From ZC4RG30 sp963812195 (lineage in GTDB: Bacteria > Pseudomonadota > Gammaproteobacteria > Steroidobacterales > Steroidobacteraceae): a DNA stretch of 64,000 nucleotides. Location of the stretch: contig CAWEUI010000015.1 in the NCBI GenBank assembly GCA_963812195.1, positions 124,001 through 188,000 on the forward strand. The letters run 5' to 3'. The translations under genes and the position numbers were made by a program. The notes beneath the pieces are model-generated. The model was not told where the DNA came from. It saw nothing but the letters and a program-made list of their open reading frames with translations, and searched no databases. Positions 1 through 7,605 of the stretch are shown here, piece by piece. Position 1 is the stretch's first letter; every line of letters starts with the position of its first letter.

Positions 1-1524
1 CGGCAGGATGGTTGTCGGGGTTATGGTGGTGCTGCGCACGTCATCATAGACGTTGTAGAACGTCGCCAGCGACGTGGTGAAGCGCGATCCCGACTGCGCG
101 CGATATCCCAGCTCGTAGGCAAGCACGTTCTCTGACCTGAAGTCGCTGCTGCCCTTGAGGATGGTGAGGTAGGGCGCCGGTCCCTCGTAAAGATCGCGAT
201 CGATACGTGACGGGGCGCGCACGGCGCGTGATACGGCGCCCCAGACGGTTTGCGCAGGCGCGGCCCGCCACTGGATCCGCAGACTTGGCTCGACTTCATA
301 ACCTGTGTAGCTGTTGTGTTCCAGCTTCGTGCCTGCCGTGAGCGATATGTCCGGGAGCAGCCGGATTTCGTCCTGCACGAAGGCGCTGTAGAGCTGCTGG
401 TCCAGCTCTTCCGGCAGGAAGGCCAGGGCCGGTGCGTTGCCCACTACATCGTGGGTATGACGGAAGCCGAAACCCCACGTCAGGGCATTGGCTGCGTTGA
501 GCGGCAGGCGGTGCTGGAAATCCAGGTCGAAGGTCTGGAGCTCGTCATGCAGGGTACCGGGCGGCGACAGCACCATGCCGGCAATCGTCAGCGGTGCCAC
601 AGGCAGGGACAGCTGCGTCCTGTCGTAGTAGAGCTGCAATGTGAAGCCCGAATGTGCGGCGAATGCGCGGCGCCAGCGGCCCAGCAGGTTTTCGCCGTGC
701 ATGAGGCCGGTGCGACCATCGGCGGCTGCCTCATGGTTGGCGTAGTAATCGCCCTGCAGCGTCCAGGAACCGCGGCCCGTGTCCGCCGCGTCCATTCGAA
801 AGCCGGTCTGCTGACGGTGCCATGCATCGCTCGCGTCGCTGCCGTCGGCGAATACGCTGTCGGCGTGCTTCAGGTACTTGCCATATACGCGATAGTGAAC
901 GTTCGGCGTCACGGTACCGCCGTAGCGCAGAGCAGCCAATGCGCTCGGCGCCGAGCCGCCGCCGGCTTCTGCATAGAGACCCTGGGTCTCGCCCGCCCGC
1001 CTGGTGATGATGTTGATCACACCGTTGACCGCATTGGCGCCCCACAACGTCCCTCCCGGGCCGCTGATCACCTCGATGCGATCGATGTCCTCGAGCAGGG
1101 TGTCCTGCGCGTCCCAGAAGACACCGGAATACAGAGGTGTGTAGACGGTTCGTCCGTCGATCATCACCAGCAGCTTGTTGGCCAGATCCGTGTTGAAGCC
1201 ACGCGCGGAGATGGCCCAGCCGGCGGAGCCGCGTTGCGCCACCTGCAGGTTGGCAGCCAGCCGCAGAGCTTCGGCAAGCGTGGTCGCCCCGGAGCGGCGA
1301 ATCTGCGCCCGCGTGATCACCTGAATGGCCGAAGGCGCTGCGGCCAGCGGGGACGCGTGCCGCGCCACCGAGGTCACTTCTATGTTGAGTAGATCCGCGA
1401 CATCGAGTTGTTTCAGGTGGCTGATGGTGCCGGCATCATCCGCCGCACACAGCCGCGAGACGGGGCCCGTGGTGAGCAGGGCGACCAGAATGGTCAAGGT
1501 TCCGCGCGTATGAGCCTTTGCCAT
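1..1524 (-). CDS. TonB-dependent outer-membrane receptor (3' end outside window)
   Basis: The reverse strand is open for 508 codons from ATG 1524 and runs off the window, so the C-terminal barrel is missing. The start has an AAAGGGAA ribosome site about 9 bases upstream. A signal peptide (residues 1-27, ending near RLCAA) is followed by a segment with DVADLLNIEVTSVARHA, then a plug domain (about 45-175) with VITRAQIRRSGATTLAEALR, DIDRIEVISGPGGTLWGANA and VNGVINIITRR, then barrel strands. This is the Cir/BtuB-like class of energised receptors for metal chelates or cofactors; the ligand cannot be read. It diverges from a DUF2946 gene, a family often found beside copper-type receptors, which makes a metal substrate plausible but unproven. 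Confidence 0.93.
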   Translation of the reverse strand, partial: MAKAHTRGTLTILVALLTTGPVSRLCAADDAGTISHLKQLDVADLLNIEVTSVARHASPLAAAPSAIQVITRAQIRRSGATTLAEALRLAANLQVAQRGSAGWAISARGFNTDLANKLLVMIDGRTVYTPLYSGVFWDAQDTLLEDIDRIEVISGPGGTLWGANAVNGVINIITRRAGETQGLYAEAGGGSAPSALAALRYGGTVTPNVHYRVYGKYLKHADSVFADGSDASDAWHRQQTGFRMDAADTGRGSWTLQGDYYANHEAAADGRTGLMHGENLLGRWRRAFAAHSGFTLQLYYDRTQLSLPVAPLTIAGMVLSPPGTLHDELQTFDLDFQHRLPLNAANALTWGFGFRHTHDVVGNAPALAFLPEELDQQLYSAFVQDEIRLLPDISLTAGTKLEHNSYTGYEVEPSLRIQWRAAPAQTVWGAVSRAVRAPSRIDRDLYEGPAPYLTILKGSSDFRSENVLAYELGYRAQSGSRFTTSLATFYNVYDDVRSTTITPTTILP

Positions 1525-1858
1525 AGCAGCTATTCCCTTTGCAATCCGTCACGGCAATCCTTCGCCTTCCGTACACAGAGGCTGTGACGGTGCCCAAAAA
1601 GTATCACGGCCGCCTGCGCGGCGATGCGTCATAGATCAATATTTCGCAGGGCAGGCCAGTTCGTGATCCGTGCCCGGGCAAGATCACCGAGCCATCTCGA
1701 GACCGCCAGACGCACGAAAGACATCTGGTGTGCATGTGCCAACGGCAGAGGATCGCCGTCGGCCGCGGCCAGGCGAAATCTGAACAGAGGCTCGAATTGC
1801 AGGGCTGTCCTGTACTAGGATCGGTCGCTGCTGTTTCGTCGCTGAGTCCGGCCTGTCC
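1525..1858. other. Divergent intergenic region, 334 bp
   Basis: This stretch separates the receptor gene (reverse) from the DUF2946 gene (forward) and should hold both promoters. I found no convincing -35/-10 pair, no metal-regulator box and no conserved short protein. Open frames here have arginine-rich composition typical of GC-rich noncoding DNA. Confidence 0.5.
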
Positions 1859-2230
1859 ATGCGCATTCGCCTGATCCGCAAACATCGGCGCGCCCTGATC
1901 ACCAGCACCTTGCTGGTAACGTTGCTGTGGCGCGCGCTGATTCCCGTCGGTTTCATGCCGGCGGCCGATGGCTCCGCAGCGCTGATGATCTGTCCGGAGG
2001 GCATGCCGGACATGGTGATCGGGCACGATGCCGGCCATGCGCACGGCAGCGATTACACCGAGCATTGCCCCTTTGGTGCCGCGCCGTTCGCGGCTCCTTT
2101 GCCCGCGATAACGATCGTCGCGACGCCCGCGGGCGAGCTCGCGCCGGCCCCCGCGCAGCGATCCGAGTCGCTACACCTGGTCGCTCGCAGCACTGGCGCA
2201 CACCAGCCTCGCGCACCTCCCGTCGCCTGA
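1859..2230 (+). CDS. DUF2946 family protein
   Basis: This 123-residue protein has a basic N-terminus and one hydrophobic segment (about residues 11-32, with LLWRALIPVGFMP), then the DUF2946 signature LMICPEG and a His-rich stretch with GHDAGHAHGSD and EHCPFGAAP. The paired cysteines and histidines look like metal ligands. Family members are short exported or membrane-anchored proteins often next to copper-linked TonB receptors, and that is the arrangement here, divergent from the receptor at 1-1524. Biochemical function is unknown. The C-terminal Pro/Ala-rich tail is probably disordered. Confidence 0.75.
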   Translation: MRIRLIRKHRRALITSTLLVTLLWRALIPVGFMPAADGSAALMICPEGMPDMVIGHDAGHAHGSDYTEHCPFGAAPFAAPLPAITIVATPAGELAPAPAQRSESLHLVARSTGAHQPRAPPVA

Positions 2231-2343
2231 ATATCCGTCAGGTCTGAAGCGGCAGCATCCGGATCATGGCCGGAGCGTTCTGCCTTGCCTTTCCCAGATT
2301 CAGTGATGTGCAGGTTCGCCTGCGCGAAGGAAATTCCTTGAAT

Positions 2344-3372
2344 ATGTCAGTCAAGCGTCTCGTTTCACTCTCCGTTGCCGGGGTTCTCTGTGGTGCCGGC
2401 TCAGGGGCCGCCCTGGCCTGCGCGACCTGCGGTTGCACGCTCAGTGCCGATGCGGCCACCGGTTACTCCTCTGCCACCGGCTGGCGCATGAATCTTCAAT
2501 ACGACTACATCGACCAGAACCGGCTGCGCCGCGGTACCCACTCCGCGACTCCCGAGCAGGTCGTCAACTCTCCGGCCGACCCCGGCGCGGACGCCAGCGA
2601 GATCGAGAAGCAGACGATCAACCATTACTTCACGCTTGGCATCAGCTACAGCCCAAGCGCGAACTGGAGCTTCAATCTGCTGGTTCCGTACGTCGATCGC
2701 TACCACACGACCTACGGTGAGCAGCAGGCACCGTATTCGAGCAACGAAACCGCAGCGGATCAGATCAGCAGCGCCAAGTTCTCCAAGTTGGGGGACATCA
2801 AGTTGATCACCAACTTCCAGGGCCTGCTGCCCACCCACAATTTCGGGCTCCAGCTGGGCATCAAGCTGCCCACCGGAAAGTACGGCACGCACACGCAGTT
2901 CCGCGACGGACCCGCCGCCGGCGAAGCGCTGGATGCCAGCCTGCAGGCCGGCACCGGCAGCACCGATCTGATACTCGGGGCCTATTTCTACAAGGCGGTG
3001 AGCCAGAACTTTGATGCCTTCATCAACGGCCAGTACCAGACACCCGTGGCGCATGCGCAGAACGATGCGGGCAATGACTTCAAACCCGGCAAGTACGTCA
3101 CGATCAGCACCGGTCTGCGCTACGAGGCTCACGTAAACTGGATCCCCCAGGTGCAGGTGAACTTCTCCCACCGCAGTGCCGACCGGGGCGCCCTGGCCGA
3201 CGAGCCGGACACCGCCGGCACCGCGGTCTATCTCAGCCCGGGAATCACCGTGCGCGTCCTGGATCGGTTGCACGCGTACGGCTTCGTGCAGATACCGGTG
3301 TACAGCAAGCTGGATGGCTACCAGCTGTTCCCGCACTGGACCGCGACGATCGGAGCAGCCTATGCCTTCTGA
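2344..3372 (+). CDS. Outer-membrane beta-barrel protein with CxxCxC N-terminus
   Basis: A 342-residue exported protein. The signal peptide (residues 1-25, ending GAALA) is followed at once by CATCGCTLSAD, a CxxCxC motif at the mature N-terminus. The rest alternates polar and aromatic residues as in porin-like barrels (NLLVPYVDRYH, LGIKLPTGKYG, FINGQYQTP) and ends in AAYAF with a terminal Phe, the usual outer-membrane signature. It resembles MetA/transporter-type barrels, but the substrate is unknown. A start at ATG 2344 is favoured (AAGGAAA upstream); an in-frame TTG lies at 2338. Its last 11 bases overlap the thioredoxin gene, so the two are probably translationally coupled. Confidence 0.75.
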   Translation: MSVKRLVSLSVAGVLCGAGSGAALACATCGCTLSADAATGYSSATGWRMNLQYDYIDQNRLRRGTHSATPEQVVNSPADPGADASEIEKQTINHYFTLGISYSPSANWSFNLLVPYVDRYHTTYGEQQAPYSSNETAADQISSAKFSKLGDIKLITNFQGLLPTHNFGLQLGIKLPTGKYGTHTQFRDGPAAGEALDASLQAGTGSTDLILGAYFYKAVSQNFDAFINGQYQTPVAHAQNDAGNDFKPGKYVTISTGLRYEAHVNWIPQVQVNFSHRSADRGALADEPDTAGTAVYLSPGITVRVLDRLHAYGFVQIPVYSKLDGYQLFPHWTATIGAAYAF

Positions 3373-3913
3373 GGACCGGTTCGGTACGCTGACGCGTCGC
3401 CGCGCGCTGGCACGCCTGGCGGCAGTGGGTGGTCTCATCCAGTGCGGGTTGTGGCCGGAGCTGGCGAGTGCCAATTCTCTGCGTGTCGGCGCGCCGGCAC
3501 CGCCGGCGACCCTGACGACGCTGGATGGCACGCGCCTCTCGACCACCGCGCTGCAGGGCAATGTCGTCATCCTGACCTTCTGGGCGACATGGTGCGTGCC
3601 ATGTCGCGAGGAGCTGCCGTTGCTGTCCGCGTACGCAAGGCAACACGCGGCGTCTGGCCTCAAGGTCCTGGGATTCAGTCTGGATGGTGCGGAGGATCTG
3701 CCAAAGGTGCGCGAAGTCGCGCGGACCCTGGAGTTCCCCGTGGGTCTGCTGGGAAGCGATCGCCTGAAAGGCTACGGCCGTATCTGGCGCATACCGGTGA
3801 ACTTCACCATCGATCGCCAGGGGCGTCTCGTGGACGACGGCTGGAAGGACAAGAAGCCGGTATGGACGCAGGAGCGGTTGGAGCGCATCGTCACACCGCT
3901 ACTTGCGGCATAG
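3362..3913 (+). CDS. TlpA/ResA-type thioredoxin-like protein
   Basis: A 183-residue periplasmic thiol-disulfide protein. The N-terminus TRRRALARLAAVGG is a twin-arginine-like or Sec export signal. The thioredoxin fold (about 40-183) carries the redox centre WCVPC at Cys78 and Cys81 in FWATWCVPCREELP, and the cis-proline segment IPVNFTID. Redoxins of this class reduce or form disulfides in exported metalloproteins. The start overlaps the preceding barrel gene, whose mature end has a CxxCxC motif, so the barrel is a natural candidate client. That link is an inference from position. Confidence 0.88.
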   Translation: MPSEDRFGTLTRRRALARLAAVGGLIQCGLWPELASANSLRVGAPAPPATLTTLDGTRLSTTALQGNVVILTFWATWCVPCREELPLLSAYARQHAASGLKVLGFSLDGAEDLPKVREVARTLEFPVGLLGSDRLKGYGRIWRIPVNFTIDRQGRLVDDGWKDKKPVWTQERLERIVTPLLAA

Positions 3914-4106
3914 GCCTCAACGTGGCTGTCGCCACGACCTTGTGGACATTTCCAGTCCGCCGGCGTTCATCGCGTCACGGCCAGCTCAAGGAAAGTCAGT
4001 ACCGGTCCAAGGAGAGATGTCGCCATACCTTTCCCCGAGATCTCCTTATCGTGCTGCTGCTGACTCGCGGTTTCGAACCGATCGATTCGTGTCGATCGGG
4101 GCTGTG

Positions 4107-4140
4107 CGTACCAGCCTGCCGCTCCCGGCAGGCTGGTACG
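4107..4140. repeat. Perfect 15-bp inverted repeat, REP-like
   Basis: The arm cgtaccagcctgccg is repeated as an exact reverse complement after a 4-base loop (ctcc). No T-run follows, so an intrinsic terminator is not indicated. Size, GC content and position in a noncoding gap suit a REP-type extragenic palindrome. No transposase of the REP-associated family is in this window. Confidence 0.75.
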
Positions 4141-4298
4141 ACAACCTTGCGGCAGGCAATCGACATTGCCGGCTGTCTTCTCTTTTCGGCTTCTGGCACA
4201 TTGAGCCAGGAGCAGTCCGCGCAAGTGCGCATTGATTTCGTACGTACAAGTCCCTAAGTCTGTAGAGGGAAAGTACGGATGCGCTGGCATTGCCTGGC

Positions 4299-4319
4299 GT
4301 ACTAGCCTGCCGGCAGGTA
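4299..4319. repeat. Partial second copy of the REP-like arm
   Basis: The bases gtactagcctgccggcaggt repeat the core of the 4107-4140 palindrome (gtaccagcctgccg) with one substitution and no loop, collapsing to ctgccggcag. It lies just upstream of the cytochrome b561 ribosome site. Confidence 0.55.
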
Positions 4320-4339
4320 ATGCATGGGGAGGCGGATCC

Positions 4340-4912
4340 GTGAGTTCGAGAACTACCAGTCGCTATAGTAATCCGCTCATTGCGTTACATTGGCTCATGT
4401 TGGCGCTCATCGTCGCCGTCTATGCATGCATCGAGCTGCGGGAGTTCTATCCCAGGGGCAGTGCGATCAGGGAGGCATTGAAGGCCTGGCACTATCAGCT
4501 CGGTCTGGCGGTGTTCGCTCTCGTCTGGCTGCGCTTGCTTGCACGACTCACGGGGCGAAGTCCTCCTATCGTTCCCGCTCCGCCCCGTTGGCAGCTCCGT
4601 GTTGCGCATGTGGTCGAATTCGCGATCTACCTGTTCATGATCGTCATGCCCGTACTGGGCTGGCTGAGTCTGAATGCGGATGGCAAGGCCCTGTCATTCT
4701 TCGGCCTTGGGCTGCCCGGTCTGATCGGTGTGGACAAGGGGCTTGCTTCGCAGCTCGAGGATGTCCATGGACTGATTGGCAACGTTGGGTACGCACTGAT
4801 TGGCATTCACGCGCTCGCGGCGCTGATTCATCACTACGTACAGCGTGACAACAGCTTGCGGCGCATGTTGCCAGTTCGACTGAGTGTGCGAACGCAAGAC
4901 AGGGGCAAGTGA
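4340..4912 (+). CDS. Cytochrome b561 family membrane protein
   Basis: A 190-residue inner-membrane di-heme cytochrome b561 of the CybB type. GTG at 4340 is preferred because GGGGAGG sits 7 bases upstream; longer frames run through the repeat region. Four hydrophobic helices are visible. Histidines typical of the two b hemes occur in ALHWLMLALIV (helix 1), KAWHYQLGL (helix 2), VHGLIGNVGYALIGIHALAA (helices 3-4) and the loop IHHYV. The family moves electrons between quinol and periplasmic acceptors. A second b561 gene lies at 39189-39737. Confidence 0.88.
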   Translation: MSSRTTSRYSNPLIALHWLMLALIVAVYACIELREFYPRGSAIREALKAWHYQLGLAVFALVWLRLLARLTGRSPPIVPAPPRWQLRVAHVVEFAIYLFMIVMPVLGWLSLNADGKALSFFGLGLPGLIGVDKGLASQLEDVHGLIGNVGYALIGIHALAALIHHYVQRDNSLRRMLPVRLSVRTQDRGK

Positions 4913-4936
4913 ACCATCGTTCTTCAGGTGAATACA

Positions 4937-5383
4937 ATGTCCGATCATCCAGTTCGACGGTTTCTTGCAATCTGCGCAATGGCTGTTCTTGCTGCATCTT
5001 GCGGCACGGGTGGTACGAATCCCGAAGCAGCGGTCCCATTTACCGCCGACATCCGGGCAATAAGTGATGCCATTGCAACAGCCGCAAAGTATCCGGCCAA
5101 TGCGGTGGAGTTGACCAGCAGCGAGGCGCGATTGCGGATTGCAGTGAGCGATGCGACCCTCGCGATGGCCGATGAGGTCGAAAGAAACAGTGCCGCAATG
5201 GACCTTGTCGCCGCGGCGGAGCGCGTGCTCGTTGCTCATCCGGAATACGCGAAACTCCAGACGATCAGTGTCGCGATTGTTCACCCGGTCGCGGCAGCCG
5301 CGACCGGCAATGGGTGGCACGTCGAGGACGTGGTGGAATTCCGCAGGGGCCCGGACGGGCACTTCTTGCTGCATACCACATGA
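4937..5383 (+). CDS. Hypothetical lipoprotein
   Basis: A 148-residue protein with a lipoprotein signal: basic start, hydrophobic stretch and lipobox LAASC, followed by GTGGTN. The mature part is helical and acidic with no recognised domain. ATG 4937 has AGGTG about 6 bases upstream; an in-frame GTG lies at 4928. It follows the cytochrome b561 gene by 24 bases and is probably co-transcribed, but no functional link is evident. Confidence 0.6.
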   Translation: MSDHPVRRFLAICAMAVLAASCGTGGTNPEAAVPFTADIRAISDAIATAAKYPANAVELTSSEARLRIAVSDATLAMADEVERNSAAMDLVAAAERVLVAHPEYAKLQTISVAIVHPVAAAATGNGWHVEDVVEFRRGPDGHFLLHTT

Positions 5384-5430
5384 GGCTCTGGTGCAGCTTA
5401 GGGCGCTCGAGGCGTGTTCGCGCGCAAGCG

Positions 5431-6063
5431 TCAGGGCGTCAGAGTGGCGGTGGTGGCTGAGGGTGAGCGGGCGGCCGGGCAGGGCAGCGCGCTGACCTGG
5501 ATAACGGCCGCGGAAAGGTCCGTCCGCTTGAATCCGGTTACCGTGAGCAGTGCTTCAAAGGAACCGCCCGGGTCGATGGACTTGGCGCGCAGCCTTTGTG
5601 CCATTTGTGCCTCTCCTGCAGGAGAGATCAGAGTTCTCACAATCTGCAGGATGCCGGCGTTGCGCGCTCCGGAAGTGACAATCAGAATGTGATTGCCTGT
5701 CGGGCCGATGAATTTGGCCGCCAGCGCGTAGTCCACATGTTTCTCGCCGAGATCCCCTTCGGGGGGATAGCCTTTGCCGGTCAGGACGTCGGTAATCGAT
5801 GCTGGCGTGTTGTTGTAGCGGTAGCGTGACTGCAGTTCGTAGTGCCCGGCGAGCGGACCGAGGCGGACCGGCGGGCCAATGTAGAGGATATCGTTCTTGC
5901 GGATTGCGTCGACTGTAATGTCATCGCTTGCCACTACATCAATTGCGCGGTGCTGGCGGTCGAGGATGGAAAGTATGGCGGTCATGCCCAGTACCACATT
6001 CTTCTGCAGCATGGTCGCGTAACGCTGGCCGCGCCCGGCGGCAAGGCGCGAGCCAAGGGAGCT
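5431..6063 (-). pseudogene. 3' remnant of a winged-helix-type regulator gene
   Basis: The reverse strand encodes about 210 residues of a conserved-looking C-terminal region, including KNVVLGMTAILSILDRQ, NDILYIGPPVRLGPL, GHYELQSRYRYNN, EKHVDYALAAKFIGPTGNH and ILIVTSGARNAGI. This order resembles the C-terminal sensor-like domain of winged helix-turn-helix proteins that carry a phrase like VLIGG followed by DYALIARL. There is no N-terminal DNA-binding domain: protein-like sequence stops near 6063, where a forward esterase begins. The frame stays open further upstream but is antisense to the esterase. Best explained as a gene that lost its 5' part. Family identity is moderate. Confidence 0.5.
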
Positions 6064-6066
6064 GAT

Positions 6067-7565
6067 GTGCCAATAGTGACCACAACCAACGGCAAGCTGC
6101 GCGGTGCACTGCAGGGTGACGTCCGCGTGTTCAAGGGCATTCACTACGCGGGCGATACCGGTGGCGCAAATCGATTCAAGCCCCCGCGGCCGCCGCCGGC
6201 CTGGGAAGGCGTACGCGATGCCCTGGAATATGGCGACCAGTGTCCGCAGATGCCACCGACGGGTGGCATCGACAAGCCGGACGATGGCTCGATCCCCACC
6301 AGCGAGGACTGCCTGGTGCTGAATGTCTGGACCCCCGGGGTGCATGACGGCAAGCGCCGGCCGGTCATGGTCTGGCTGCACGGCGGCGGCTATGTCAGCG
6401 GCTCAGGGGCTTCGCCTGCAACGGACGGTGCCAGGCTCGCCAGGCAGGGCGATACGGTCATCGTCACCCTGAACCATCGGCTCAACGCATTGGGCTACCT
6501 GTACCTGGGCCCGGAGGCCGGGCCGGAATTTGCCGACAGCGGCAACGTCGGGCAACTGGACATCATTGCGGCGCTGCATTGGGTGCGCGACAACATCGCG
6601 CAGTTCGGCGGCGATCCGGCGCAGGTGACGATCTTCGGTGAGTCCGGCGGTGGGGGAAAGGTCTCCACCCTGCTGGCAATGCCCCTGGCCAGGGGACTGT
6701 TCAAACGGGCCATCATGCAGAGCGGCTTTGGAATACGGGCCATCACCGCCGCGGAGGCCGACAAGACGATAAACGCCCTGCGGGAGCTGCTGCACCTGCG
6801 GGCCGATCAGGTGCAGGCGCTGCAGGCGATGCCGGTGAAGCAGCTGCTGGATGCCTTGCGGGTGGTCACAGGCGGCACGCCACTGGGCGTGGGGCCGGTG
6901 CTCGATGGGCGCTCGGTGCCACGGCATCCGTTCACGCCGGACGCCCCGCGTATCTCCGCGGATATTCCCCTCATCGTCGGTGCCAACAAGGACGAGACGA
7001 CGATCCTGTTTCCCCCGCCGACGCCTTCGATCTGGACTGGGCGCGGCTGCGCGGTCATCTCGTCAAGCAGATACCCGAAGCGGATGTCGACGCGGTGATT
7101 GCCGGCATGCGCCGCTTGCGCCCGAACGCCACGCCCAGCGATATCTACTTCACGGTCACCACGGAACTGGGCATGGGGGCGGGGTCGCGAACCGTCGCCA
7201 CCCGCAGGGCCGAGGGCGGCGGCGCGGCGGTGTACCTGTATCGCATGGAGTGGGAATCAAAGGCCAATGGCGGACGCCTGCGTGCCCACCATGGTCTGGA
7301 CGTGCCGCTGGTCTTCAATAATGTCGGCGCATCCGAGACGGTGGGAGATGGTACCGCCGAAGCACAGCAGGTCGCCAATGCCATGAGCGCCGCCTGGCTG
7401 CAATTCGCGCGCACCGGCAATCCCAACGGACCGGGGCTGGCCTGCTGGCCGGCCTTTGACACCACGTACCAGCAGACCATGGTGTTCAACACCGTGTCGC
7501 GGGCGGTGTCCGATCCCATTCGTGACGTACGGTTGTTGCTGGCGTCGCCGCACGCGAAGCCCTAG
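6067..7565 (+). CDS. Type B carboxylesterase, frameshifted and 5'-truncated
   Basis: An alpha/beta-hydrolase of the carboxylesterase type B family (about 500 residues). Visible are the start of the fold (TTNGKLRGALQGDVRVFKGI), the oxyanion motif WLHGGGYVSGSG, the nucleophile elbow IFGESGGGGKVS and an acidic segment NKDETTILF. After that the frame breaks: dropping one C from the run at 7012-7016 explains it, since adding a C gives FPPADAFDLDWARLRGHL and continues to the stop at 7565. The C-terminal half has the expected HHGLDVPLVFNN (catalytic His region) and WLQFARTGNPNG. No signal peptide is seen, unlike most exported relatives; GTG 6067 has AAGGGAG upstream. The left edge abuts the remnant at 5431-6063. 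Confidence 0.75.
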
Positions 7566-7605
7566 CCGACAAAGTCGAACAACCCCGATTGCCGGACGCG
7601 TTCGG

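Larger units (their letters stand above)
3914..4339. other. Noncoding region with palindromic elements, 426 bp
   Basis: No credible gene is present between the thioredoxin and cytochrome b561 genes. Short frames exist but read through inverted repeats with low-complexity translations. The region contains a long perfect hairpin (4107-4140) and a partial second copy of its arm (4299-4319). Confidence 0.6.

Noticed and set aside
250..1392. Long open frame on the forward strand within the receptor gene
   Set aside because: It is antisense to a clear TonB-dependent receptor with plug and barrel motifs; its translation has no recognisable domain and reflects third-position GC bias.
3967..4290. Short reverse-strand proteins in the 3.9-4.3 kb gap
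   Set aside because: They read through the inverted repeats and have no ribosome site or family; repeat-derived translations.
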